This document shows, piece by piece, positions 7,436-14,791 of a stretch of 18,569 nucleotides of DNA (its first letter is position 1; every line of letters starts with the position of its first letter). The notes beneath the pieces are model-generated. The model was not told the DNA's origin and did no database searches. It was given only the letters and a program-made list of their open reading frames with translations. The position numbers and the translations under genes were made by a program. The stretch lies in assembly GCA_937896115.1 (NCBI GenBank), contig CALBLB010000384.1, positions 1-18,569 on the forward strand, given 5' to 3'. Source of the stretch: an uncultured Succinatimonas sp. GTDB taxonomy: Bacteria; Pseudomonadota; Gammaproteobacteria; Enterobacterales; Succinivibrionaceae.

Positions 7436-7462
7436 AAAGCCCTGCCGATACGGCAGGGCTTT
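7436..7462 (-). terminator. Intrinsic terminator after uxaA
   Basis: A perfect 12-bp inverted repeat (AAAGCCCTGCCG and its complement) with a three-base ATA centre lies 19 bases after the uxaA stop codon. On the minus strand the stem ends in CTTTTGCTT, a moderate T-rich tail. The stem is very stable, so this should end the uxaB-uxaA transcript. Confidence 0.8.
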
Positions 7463-7481
7463 GGTTAACTTTCCTTAAGCT

Positions 7482-8966
7482 TTACAAAGTAACACCGTCC
7501 TTCCAAATCACTATCTCATGGAAGCCGCGTTTCTCCGAGACCGTTTTTTGCCCGGAAGCTACGGCAACTATATAATCCAACAGTTGATCAGAAAGTTCGT
7601 CAAAACCTGCGCCGTCTACTATTGCTCCTGCATTAAAATCTATCCAATTACCGCCTTTGCGTGCGTAGAGATCGCTGTTAGTTGAGATCTTTACCGTAGG
7701 CACGGCCGTGGCAAACGGAGTACCCCGTCCGGTTGAAAATAAGATGAGATCAACCCCAGCTGCAGCCAGGGCCGTACACGAAACCCCGTCGTTACCAGGA
7801 GCCTGCAAAAGATTCAGCCCCGAAACCTTAATTTCTTCACCGTAATTTAACACTCCGCAAACTTCGGCACTGCCGCCTTTTTGCACGCAGCCTAGCGATT
7901 TGTCTTCAAGCGTGGTAATTCCGCCTGCTTTATTACCAGGAGACGGGTTTTCCGACACGGTTTCACCGTGAGATTTGAAGTAATTTTTAAAATTGTTGAT
8001 GAGATCCACCGTCTTTGAAAAGATCTCTTCGTTTAAAGCACGGTTCATCAAAAGCTGCTCTGCCCCGAACATCTCCGGAACCTCGGTCATCACCGAGGTG
8101 CCGCCGCTGCCCACCACTTTATCGCTGACTCTGCCTATGAGAGGATTTGCAGTGATCCCGGAAAGTCCGTCAGATCCACCGCACTTAAGGCCTATGCGCA
8201 ATTTTGACAGAGGAACGGTACTGCGTCTGCACAGCTCGGCTTGAGATAGCATTTCATCGATGATACGACATCCTGACTCAAACTCATCCTGCTCATCCTG
8301 GCTGTTTAAAAAGTGCAATCTGGGATCGCCAAGATCCAAAAACTCTTTGAACACCCCAAGATTGTTATTTTCACAGCCCAAGCCCAGGATCAGCACGGAT
8401 CCTGCATTCTGATGCCTAGAAAGAGCCGACAAAACCCTCTGAGTAGTACGCTGATCTTCTCCCATCTGCGAGCATCCGAAAGGATGAGTCAAAGCCAGAG
8501 CATCTTCAACATGAGGAAATTCATGAAGTCGTGAACGGGCATATTCTGCAAGTTCTTTGGCTACATGGTTTACGCAGAACACCGTGGGGATGATCCACAA
8601 TTCATTGCGTATGCCTACTTTGCCGTCAGCTCTTACAAAACCTTCAAAAGTACGTTCAACCTTAGGCAGGGTGACTGAAGCTTGTTTATGATATTCGTAA
8701 TCTTTAAGGCCGCTTAAATTGGTTTTGACGTTCTGACTGTGTACGTGCTGCCCCTGTTTAATTAAGCAGGATGCATGCCCTATGGGGAAGCCGTATTTGA
8801 TGACGTTTTCCCCTGCTTTAAGCTCCCGCAGGGCAAATTTATGACCGCGGGTAATGTCGTCTAGAAGCGTGATCTCGCCTGCTGAAGTTGCGATCACGCT
8901 GCCCTTCTTCAAATTTTCCAAGGCGACAGCCACGCTGTCGCCTTCGTGAATTACCACAGCCTGCAT
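7482..8966 (-). CDS. uxaA: Altronate dehydratase
   Basis: UxaA removes water from D-altronate to give 2-keto-3-deoxy-D-gluconate (KDG), in the cytoplasm. The 494-residue product matches the usual length (495 in E. coli). An N-terminal SAF domain covers about residues 1-80, including HVHSQN near 74-79. The body of the enzyme has KVGIRNELWIIPTV (116-129), THPFGCSQ (160-167), GLGCENNN (195-202) and GLKCGGSDGLSG (259-270). The conserved cysteines are candidate metal ligands of this metal-dependent family. Its ATG overlaps the uxaB stop in TAATG, with GGAGA upstream inside uxaB, so the two are translationally coupled. A strong terminator follows. The related D-galactarate dehydratase shares the fold, but the uxaB partner decides for altronate. 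Confidence 0.95.
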   Translation of the reverse strand: MQAVVIHEGDSVAVALENLKKGSVIATSAGEITLLDDITRGHKFALRELKAGENVIKYGFPIGHASCLIKQGQHVHSQNVKTNLSGLKDYEYHKQASVTLPKVERTFEGFVRADGKVGIRNELWIIPTVFCVNHVAKELAEYARSRLHEFPHVEDALALTHPFGCSQMGEDQRTTQRVLSALSRHQNAGSVLILGLGCENNNLGVFKEFLDLGDPRLHFLNSQDEQDEFESGCRIIDEMLSQAELCRRSTVPLSKLRIGLKCGGSDGLSGITANPLIGRVSDKVVGSGGTSVMTEVPEMFGAEQLLMNRALNEEIFSKTVDLINNFKNYFKSHGETVSENPSPGNKAGGITTLEDKSLGCVQKGGSAEVCGVLNYGEEIKVSGLNLLQAPGNDGVSCTALAAAGVDLILFSTGRGTPFATAVPTVKISTNSDLYARKGGNWIDFNAGAIVDGAGFDELSDQLLDYIVAVASGQKTVSEKRGFHEIVIWKDGVTL

Positions 8967-10453
8967 TACACATTCTCCATAAGATCACGCATGGTGGCAA
9001 GCACGCCGTCTGAGATGATCGCATGCAAAAGCTTGGCGGTAAACACGGTTACATCCACATCGGATGACAGATCCCGTCCCCAAAGTTTTACATCGGACAA
9101 AACCGACTTGACGGTAAGCAATGCCGAAGCCTCGGTCTTTTGATAGAAAGTCCAGGCCTTGGACAAAGCCTGCACGGCATAAGCATCGTCATTGAACTCA
9201 CCGCTCTTACCGCCTGCTCTTTCAACTTTGACCGGTAATTTGCCTTCGGCATGGCGATAAAGCGCAATATAGGCCGCCACTGCAAAACACAGCTTTTTAG
9301 GCAGTATTCCTTTGGCTCTGGCGTCCAAGAGCGACGGGATCACGCGCGCATTCATTTTGGAGGTGCAATTCATCAAAATTGAAGCTAACTGATGGTGCAT
9401 GCTCGGATCTGAGAAGCGGTCCATCACCGCATCGGCAAACTCAGTCAGCATGTTTTTATCGAGGTTTACCGCAGGAATTATTTCGTCATAAACCACGGAG
9501 CGTACGAATTTTCCGGTAACCGCATCGCTCATCATCTGATCGACGGTATCAAGCCCTGCCAAAAAAGCAGCAGGTACATTTGAAGTATGAGTTCCGTTTA
9601 AAATGCGGACCTTGCGCAAACGATAAGGAGTGATGTCCTTGTCGATAACCACGTTGAGTCCGATCTTTTGGAAAGGCAACAGCTCTTTTACGTCTTCGCC
9701 GCCTTCGATGGCCAGGAAATGGAACAGCTCTCCGCAAGTCATGAGCGCATCTTCATAGCCTAATTTTTCTTCAAAAGCCTGAGCCTGAGCCGTAGGATAG
9801 CCTGAAACCACCCGATCTACCAAAGTGTTCAGAAATTTACATTCGTTTTGCACATAATCTTTAAACTCAGGCTCCAAATTCCAGTCATCGGCGTGTTTCA
9901 ATACTATTTCACGCAGTTTGGTACCGTTATCCTCGATAAGTTCACAAGGCATGACACAAATGCCCTTTTTGCTCTTTTTAAAGCGTTCGTAAAGCAGGAT
10001 CGCCAGTTTTCCCGGGAACGACAAAGGAGCTTTTGCCGGAATAAAATCTTCCTGTGCATAAACGATCCCGGCTTCGGTAGTATTTGAAAACACGAAATCC
10101 ACGCTGTCTTTGCAGATATATTCTTTAAGCATCGTCCACTGGGCATCTTCATAAGGATTGACACCGGCTGCTATGGTATTGATCACCTCACACTCCTCGG
10201 TTTCCTTACCGTCGGCTATGCCGTGAAGAATGGTAGTGTAAAGAAAATCCTGAGCGATAAGCTTGGGCATCACACGTCCGCGCGGGGTCGGTTGTACTGC
10301 CAGAACTCTGCCGTTAAACAAACCTTGGGCATTGAGCTTGAACAGCATCCAATCTAAGAAGCCGCGTAAAAAATTGCCTTCGCCAAACTGGATGGCGCGA
10401 ATGGGTAAAGTAGACTTAAGTTCTGGTTTAACACTCAAATTTAAAACCGACAT
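8966..10453 (-). CDS. uxaB: Tagaturonate reductase (altronate oxidoreductase)
   Basis: UxaB reduces D-tagaturonate to D-altronate with NADH. The 495-residue product belongs to the long-chain mannitol dehydrogenase family. The nucleotide-binding start is IQFGEGNFLRGF (21-32), followed by FSNTTEAGI (122-130), LVDRVVSGYP (211-220), and a catalytic region with RKVRILNGTHT, which carries the family's Lys, Asn and His. IQFGEGNFLR and SNTTEAGI are shared almost exactly with E. coli UxaB, favouring it over the fructuronate reductase UxuB. The ATG has AAGGAG five bases upstream. This leader (10458-10470) is the 13-base sequence complementary to the candidate small RNA at 7245-7257. It is followed by uxaA with a one-base overlap, and is separated from the upstream dehydrogenase gene by 194 bases with a hairpin and a possible promoter. 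Confidence 0.94.
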   Translation of the reverse strand: MSVLNLSVKPELKSTLPIRAIQFGEGNFLRGFLDWMLFKLNAQGLFNGRVLAVQPTPRGRVMPKLIAQDFLYTTILHGIADGKETEECEVINTIAAGVNPYEDAQWTMLKEYICKDSVDFVFSNTTEAGIVYAQEDFIPAKAPLSFPGKLAILLYERFKKSKKGICVMPCELIEDNGTKLREIVLKHADDWNLEPEFKDYVQNECKFLNTLVDRVVSGYPTAQAQAFEEKLGYEDALMTCGELFHFLAIEGGEDVKELLPFQKIGLNVVIDKDITPYRLRKVRILNGTHTSNVPAAFLAGLDTVDQMMSDAVTGKFVRSVVYDEIIPAVNLDKNMLTEFADAVMDRFSDPSMHHQLASILMNCTSKMNARVIPSLLDARAKGILPKKLCFAVAAYIALYRHAEGKLPVKVERAGGKSGEFNDDAYAVQALSKAWTFYQKTEASALLTVKSVLSDVKLWGRDLSSDVDVTVFTAKLLHAIISDGVLATMRDLMENV

Positions 10454-10495
10454 GCTGACTCCTTATGTTTTGTTATATTTTCATCATGATGGTTG

Positions 10496-10524
10496 TTTAA
10501 ATTAGCGCTGACGCTCTTTTGCAA
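10496..10524 (-). promoter_or_regulatory. Possible sigma-70 promoter for uxaB-uxaA
   Basis: On the minus strand TTGCAA (10519-10524) and TTTAAA (10496-10501) are 17 bases apart, each four of six consensus bases. The spacer contains AGCG-N4-CGCT (10504-10515), a small inverted repeat that could be an operator. The predicted start near 10489 keeps the small-RNA pairing region inside the leader. A 10-bp palindrome CATCATGATG (about 10481-10490) lies around that start. Confidence 0.4.
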
Positions 10525-10574
10525 AATACTTTTAGGCATCAACTTACTAAAATTTAAACAAATTCTAATTCAAT

Positions 10575-10616
10575 AAAGCCCCTTTAAAGCATGTTTTCCC
10601 GTTCTTTCGGGGCTTT
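10575..10616 (-). terminator. Hairpin between the dehydrogenase gene and uxaB, possible weak terminator
   Basis: AAAGCCCC (10575-10582) and GGGGCTTT (10609-10616) form an 8-bp stem around a 26-base interior that can form smaller helices. On the minus strand only three T follow (CTTTATTG), so termination would be weak or partial. It may lower read-through from the sigma-54 operon into uxaB-uxaA. A second small inverted repeat, GTGAC-N6-GTCAC (10629-10644), lies between it and the dehydrogenase stop. Confidence 0.45.
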
Positions 10617-10647
10617 TCATGTGAGATCGTGACCGCGACGTCACTTT

Positions 10648-11679
10648 TTAATCAGGGAACTTGATCTCAACTTTTAGCATATCCGCGCCGTGAAGTGCAA
10701 AATCGGCAAAGGCTTTGGCAGCATCATCGAATTCATAGGTATTGGTGATGGCTTTGCGCAGATTGACCTTGCCTGACTTTACCAAATCTATCAGGTTTAA
10801 AAAATCCTGTTTTAATGCGTTGCGCGAACCGAAAACATTGAGCTCCTTTTTCTGCAGCAAGGTAAAATTAAAGTCAAGATTCTTTTTGCCAACCCCTATC
10901 AACACCACGCGTCCGCCGAACGCCGCCGCATCAATGCAGTTTTGGAAGGTAGAAGGAAGTCCCACGGCTTCAATGGCCACGTCAAAGCCCTTGCCCTGAG
11001 TGATCTCAAAACACTTGTCTGCAAAAGTGCTGCCGTCGTTAAAGATCCCGCCGTCAAGTCCAAAACTCTTTACGGCATAATCGATCTTCTTTTGGGCCAC
11101 GTCGGCAATGTACACGCTGGCGCCCTGACTCTTGGCAGCCACTGCAGCCAAAGCACCTATGGTACCGGCTCCCACCACCAGCACTTTGTCTCCTGCTTTG
11201 ACTTTGCCGCGCGTCACCGCTCCGTGGTAGCTGATGCAAAAAGGCTCTATGGCAGCAAGTTCGTCAGGCTCCAAGCCTTTGCCGTCATAAATTCTGGCAA
11301 AAGGCATGGTGATGTACTCTGAAAACGCTCCGTCACGCTGCGCTCCCAAAGTTTCATTGTGCTCGCAACAATTTACCAGACCGCGGGAGCATGAATAGCA
11401 ATGGCCGCAATTGAAATAAGGATTGCAGGTTACCACCATACCTTCATGAAGTCCGTATGCTGTGGCATCACCGTTTAATTTCTCGATACGGGCTGAAAAT
11501 TCATGCCCCGGGATCCTTGGATAGGATGCATAGGCAAAAGTACCGCGATAAGTTCCCAAATCGCTGCCGCATATACCGCCGCGCAGAACTTTTAACAAAG
11601 CCTCGCCTTCTTTAGGCTCAGGCATGGGGGTTTCAATGATCTCAACTTTGCCGGGCTGAGGAATAATTATCGTTTTCAT
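10648..11679 (-). CDS. Zinc-dependent sugar-acid dehydrogenase, probable L-galactonate (or L-gulonate) 5-dehydrogenase
   Basis: This is a 343-residue medium-chain zinc alcohol dehydrogenase. The catalytic zinc site is formed by Cys37 (GGICGSD), His59-Glu60 (GHE) and Glu145 (IEPF). The structural zinc site is Cys91, Cys94, Cys97 and Cys105. The Rossmann motif GAGTIG is at 170-175, and Asp193 at the end of the second strand (IADVAQ) favours NAD over NADP. The layout resembles E. coli YjjN/LgoD, which oxidises L-galactonate to D-tagaturonate. The next genes encode UxaB, which uses tagaturonate, and UxaA, so L-galactonate fits best. L-gulonate oxidation would give fructuronate, which needs UxuB/UxuA instead. 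The ATG follows AAGGA by 9 bases and the gene starts 37 bases after dctM, so it is likely in the TRAP operon. Substrate is an inference. Confidence 0.8.
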   Translation of the reverse strand: MKTIIIPQPGKVEIIETPMPEPKEGEALLKVLRGGICGSDLGTYRGTFAYASYPRIPGHEFSARIEKLNGDATAYGLHEGMVVTCNPYFNCGHCYSCSRGLVNCCEHNETLGAQRDGAFSEYITMPFARIYDGKGLEPDELAAIEPFCISYHGAVTRGKVKAGDKVLVVGAGTIGALAAVAAKSQGASVYIADVAQKKIDYAVKSFGLDGGIFNDGSTFADKCFEITQGKGFDVAIEAVGLPSTFQNCIDAAAFGGRVVLIGVGKKNLDFNFTLLQKKELNVFGSRNALKQDFLNLIDLVKSGKVNLRKAITNTYEFDDAAKAFADFALHGADMLKVEIKFPD

Positions 11680-11716
11680 GTTTAAACTTTCCTTATTTTT
11701 TCAATCAAATTGTTGT

Positions 11717-13003
11717 TTAAAAGATCAAGTTCACTAATCCTGTGGTAAAAGCCGGGACAAAGGTCAGCAGCAACAGGCAAGCTACCAACAGTACATAGAA
11801 CGGAACTGCTTCTTTGATGAACGTACCCATACGGCACTTGGTTATGGAGCAGGTCACGAACATCAAAGTACCCATAGGAGGAGAGAGAGCTCCCAAGGCG
11901 AAGTTGAAGATCACCACCATGGCAAAATGAATTTCATCGATACCGAAATGTTTGGCCAAAGGAGCCAGAAGCGGAACCAGAATGATCATGGCGGCATTGC
12001 CTTCTATGAACATGCCGATGATGAGCAAAAATACGTTCACACACAGCAGGAAAACCACGGCACTGTTTAAATGCTCAACGAACAAGCCCGTGCAGTATTG
12101 AGGGATCTTCTCCTTAGTCAAAGCCCAGGCAAAAGCCGAAGCTGCCGCGATTATCAGCATGATGGCAGAAGACGTAAGGACGGTTTCCTTAAGTCCCTTT
12201 ACCACATCCTTTAGGTGCATTTCTTTGTAAATGAAACCTAAGAAAAGCGAATACACTATGGCAACAGATCCGGCCTCGGTAGGAGTGAAAGCACCTATGC
12301 GAATGCCGCCTATGATGATCACCGGCAGACACAGGGGTAAAAAAGCTCCTTTAAAGGTCTTCCATACGCGTTTAGCCGAAGTATCGACTTTGACCGGGCT
12401 CTTGTAACCGCGTTTGTAAGAAACCAATCCCACTAAGAGCATCAGCATCACGCACAGCATGATCCCAGGACCGATGCCTGCTACAAAGAGTTTGCCTATG
12501 GATACGTTGGCTATTGAGCCGTAGATGATCATCGCAATTCCGGGAGGAATAAGCGGAGTGATGATGGCTGAAGTTGCTACCAATACCGAGCCGAATGCCT
12601 TGGAAAAACCTCTTTTTTCCATTTCCGGCACCAGCATCTTAGCTTCCATGGCGGCATCGGCAAGATTGGATCCGGACAAACCGCCCATCAAGGTAGCCAC
12701 CAAGACGGTTACATGTCCTATGCCTCCGGTAATATTACCCACCAAGGATTCGCAAAAATCCACTATGCGTTTGGTTACGCCGGTGTAATTCATGAATACT
12801 CCGGCACACACGAAGAAAGGTATGGCCAGCAAGGCTATGGATTGCGATCCTGACAATACGCGCTGAGCTAAGATCACTGAATTTATTTCAGGATGCAGCG
12901 CAAAATAACTGGCAGCTGCTGCCAAAATGGCTACAAATACCGGTACCTTCATAAAAAGCAGTACCAGCAAAAGTACCGAACTTAAACCTATTACGGAGTC
13001 CAT
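11717..13003 (-). CDS. dctM: TRAP transporter large permease subunit
   Basis: DctM is the channel-forming membrane subunit of tripartite ATP-independent (TRAP) transporters, driven by the sodium or proton gradient. The 428-residue protein is hydrophobic throughout with about 12 membrane segments. It shows the family features LSGSNLADAAMEAKMLVPEM (about 108-127) and GAFTPTEAGSVAIVYSL (about 236-252). The length is normal. Its ATG overlaps the dctQ stop in TAATG, so the small and large subunits are translationally coupled. An AAGGAG lies 10 bases upstream. Together with dctQ and dctP it would import the organic acid processed by the enzymes encoded downstream. The symbol is the family name; a C4-dicarboxylate substrate is not implied. 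Confidence 0.93.
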   Translation of the reverse strand: MDSVIGLSSVLLLVLLFMKVPVFVAILAAAASYFALHPEINSVILAQRVLSGSQSIALLAIPFFVCAGVFMNYTGVTKRIVDFCESLVGNITGGIGHVTVLVATLMGGLSGSNLADAAMEAKMLVPEMEKRGFSKAFGSVLVATSAIITPLIPPGIAMIIYGSIANVSIGKLFVAGIGPGIMLCVMLMLLVGLVSYKRGYKSPVKVDTSAKRVWKTFKGAFLPLCLPVIIIGGIRIGAFTPTEAGSVAIVYSLFLGFIYKEMHLKDVVKGLKETVLTSSAIMLIIAAASAFAWALTKEKIPQYCTGLFVEHLNSAVVFLLCVNVFLLIIGMFIEGNAAMIILVPLLAPLAKHFGIDEIHFAMVVIFNFALGALSPPMGTLMFVTCSITKCRMGTFIKEAVPFYVLLVACLLLLTFVPAFTTGLVNLIF

Positions 13004-13494
13004 TATGCCTGTTCTCCTTCTTTCGTTTTATTTAAATTATGAATATGAGAGCTGACGGCACTTACAACCATAAGGGCACTGCCTAAGGGCAAAACTGCAT
13101 TTATAAACCAAAACGGAACATGCAAAATACTGGTGCTCTTGCCTATCTTCAGCATGAGTTTGATGATGTCGCCCCCAAGCCAGCACAGATAACCAAGCAC
13201 GCAAACTACGATCAGGAAATCCACAAACTCGATGATCTTTTGGATTTTTTTAGGGAAAAGATCCACAACCATTTCGACGGCAACATGACTGCCGTATCTA
13301 AACGCTGCACCGCCGCCGAAAAAGGTCATCCATAAAAAAGTCCACAGTTGCACTTCTTCGGCCCAAACCAGAGGGGCATTGATGAAATAACGCATGATCA
13401 CCCCGCCGAAGGTAACCACGATCAGGATCACCAGCGACACAACCGCAATCACCAAATCAAGGTTACCTAGCAATTTTCGTTTATCTATGGGCAT
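13003..13494 (-). CDS. dctQ: TRAP transporter small permease subunit
   Basis: The 163-residue protein has four predicted membrane helices (about 12-38, 48-66, 86-106, 126-147), as expected for DctQ, which packs against DctM in the inner membrane. The motif WAEEVQLWTFLWMTFFGGG, between helices one and two, is typical of the family. The start ATG has AGGAG seven bases upstream, directly after a UUCG-capped hairpin. It follows dctP by 76 bases and overlaps dctM by one base. Family assignment is firm; transported substrate is inferred from neighbouring catabolic genes. Confidence 0.92.
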   Translation of the reverse strand: MPIDKRKLLGNLDLVIAVVSLVILIVVTFGGVIMRYFINAPLVWAEEVQLWTFLWMTFFGGGAAFRYGSHVAVEMVVDLFPKKIQKIIEFVDFLIVVCVLGYLCWLGGDIIKLMLKIGKSTSILHVPFWFINAVLPLGSALMVVSAVSSHIHNLNKTKEGEQA

Positions 13495-13505
13495 ACACCT
13501 CTCCT

Positions 13506-13525
13506 GACTGCCCCGAAGGGCAGTC
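13506..13525 (-). promoter_or_regulatory. Intercistronic UUCG-tetraloop hairpin between dctP and dctQ
   Basis: On the minus strand GACTGCCC and GGGCAGTC form a perfect 8-bp stem capped by TTCG with a C-G closing pair, an exceptionally stable RNA hairpin. No T run follows, so it is not a terminator. It is placed right after dctP and just before the dctQ ribosome-binding site. It probably protects the dctP message from 3' exonucleases, so that the binding protein is made in excess over the membrane subunits. Confidence 0.7.
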
Positions 13526-13570
13526 TTAAGTACATAAATTTATTGTGAAATTTAAAGGAATTAAGCCTGA

Positions 13571-14587
13571 TCACTGCATGGCTTTTTTAACGGTCTCGTA
13601 AAGCCCCGGGGTCCATTCTTTTTGGAATTCAGGAAGTTCGTAGAATTTCTTGGAAGCCTCGATAAGCTCTTTTTTAAATTCAGGCGAGGGCTCGGTAACG
13701 GTTACGCCTTCCTGCTTGAATTTTTCCAAAAGCTCTTTTTCGGTTTTTTCCACGATCTCATTTTGGTAAACACCGGCATCATGGCAGGTTTCAACCAAAA
13801 GTTTTTGCTGCTCAGGAGTCAGCGAATCATAGAAATCCGTACCCACTACGATATTGGTAACATTGTAGACGTGCGCATCTAACAACAAATATTTGGCCAC
13901 CTCGTGGAATTTGCCGTTATAGAGCACCGGGATCGGGTTTTCCACACCGTCGATGGTTCCCTGTTGTAACGAGGTGTAAACGTCGCCCAAAGCCATAGGG
14001 GTAGGAGTGGCTCCCAATACCTCAAATCCTTTTACCTGAATATTATTGGTAGGAACACGGATCTTCATGCCCTTAAGATCGGCAAGTTTGGTTACGGGTT
14101 TGGTGGTAAGGGTATGACGCGCACCGTAACGCCAGTCAGGTCCTATGATCTTTAAATGAGCAACTTCTGCTACCTTATCTGACTGATCTTTAAACCATTG
14201 CGAAGCGTTGAGCTTAAAAGCCTGCTCCCAATTTTCATAAAGAAAAGGTCCGAACACTATGCCCATGTCTTTGACACCGCGATCATAATAGAAAGCACCG
14301 TCGGTTAAGGTAGCCACCGGCTCGCCTGCCACCATTTGATCCATGACATCATCTTTGGATCCTAACTGTGACGAAGGATAAAGTTCGATCTTAAAGCTGC
14401 CGCCTGAGCGTTTTTCAATAAGTTCCTTCCACTTCTGGCATCCCAAATCAAAAGGCTCGCCGGGGTTATTACCGTAACCTACACGCAATACCACCTCATC
14501 GGCAGCTAAAGCATCGGAGACGGCCGATGCCATCAAAGCGACGGCAGCGGCGACGAGAACGGCTTTGGATTTGAACATTTTCTGCAT
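13571..14587 (-). CDS. dctP: TRAP transporter periplasmic solute-binding protein, DctP family
   Basis: This is the binding protein that delivers an organic acid to the DctQM permease. The 338-residue product has a signal peptide of about 29 residues ending in DALA-A. Typical DctP features follow: an N-terminal domain strand RVGYGNNPGEP, then LKGMKIRVPT (about 171-180) with the conserved substrate-carboxylate arginine (Arg177), and TPTPMALGDVYTSLQQGTID (from about 194), which lines the ligand cleft. The ATG at 14585-14587 has GAGGA eight bases upstream. A second ATG three codons later is less well spaced. The leader contains a 12-base stretch complementary to the candidate small RNA, covering the ribosome-binding site. 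It is the first gene after a sigma-54 promoter. The neighbouring enzymes suggest a hexonate or hexuronate ligand, but nothing in the sequence proves which. Confidence 0.92.
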   Translation of the reverse strand: MQKMFKSKAVLVAAAVALMASAVSDALAADEVVLRVGYGNNPGEPFDLGCQKWKELIEKRSGGSFKIELYPSSQLGSKDDVMDQMVAGEPVATLTDGAFYYDRGVKDMGIVFGPFLYENWEQAFKLNASQWFKDQSDKVAEVAHLKIIGPDWRYGARHTLTTKPVTKLADLKGMKIRVPTNNIQVKGFEVLGATPTPMALGDVYTSLQQGTIDGVENPIPVLYNGKFHEVAKYLLLDAHVYNVTNIVVGTDFYDSLTPEQQKLLVETCHDAGVYQNEIVEKTEKELLEKFKQEGVTVTEPSPEFKKELIEASKKFYELPEFQKEWTPGLYETVKKAMQ

Positions 14588-14635
14588 AGCTTATTTCCTC
14601 ATGTTTGTATTTATTAACCAAGCTAAATACACAAG

Positions 14636-14651
14636 AGCAGAAAACGTGCCA
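14636..14651 (-). promoter_or_regulatory. Sigma-54 (RpoN) promoter for the TRAP/sugar-acid operon
   Basis: On the minus strand TGGCACGTTTTCTGCT matches the -24/-12 consensus TGGCACG-N4-TTGCW in all but one or two positions, with the invariant GG and GC exactly spaced (GG at 14649-14650, GC at 14637-14638). Transcription would start near 14625, giving a leader of about 38 bases. It lies about 155 bases downstream of a gene for a sigma-54 activator, which supports its use. Confidence 0.88.
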
Positions 14652-14694
14652 AAAGTCATTTGCTAATATACAAGCGTTTGCATTAGTAAAATAA

Positions 14695-14752
14695 TTTCAA
14701 AATGAAACGTTAATACAGAATAAGCTGTTTCATATTGTTTAAATTTGAAACA
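14695..14752. promoter_or_regulatory. Inverted repeats upstream of the sigma-54 promoter, likely activator binding sites
   Basis: A 7-bp perfect inverted repeat TGTTTCA (14726-14732) and TGAAACA (14746-14752) has its arms 20 bases apart, about two helical turns. A second inverted repeat TTTCA-AAA-TGAAA lies at 14695-14707. They lie roughly 70 to 125 bases upstream of the predicted start, where enhancer-binding proteins usually bind. Parts of the sequence (for example TGAAACATTATTTT) also resemble the left half of the KdgR operator, an alternative reading. Confidence 0.6.
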
Positions 14753-14791
14753 TTATTTTGTGATCTGCTATACCTTTTAATATCGAACAGT

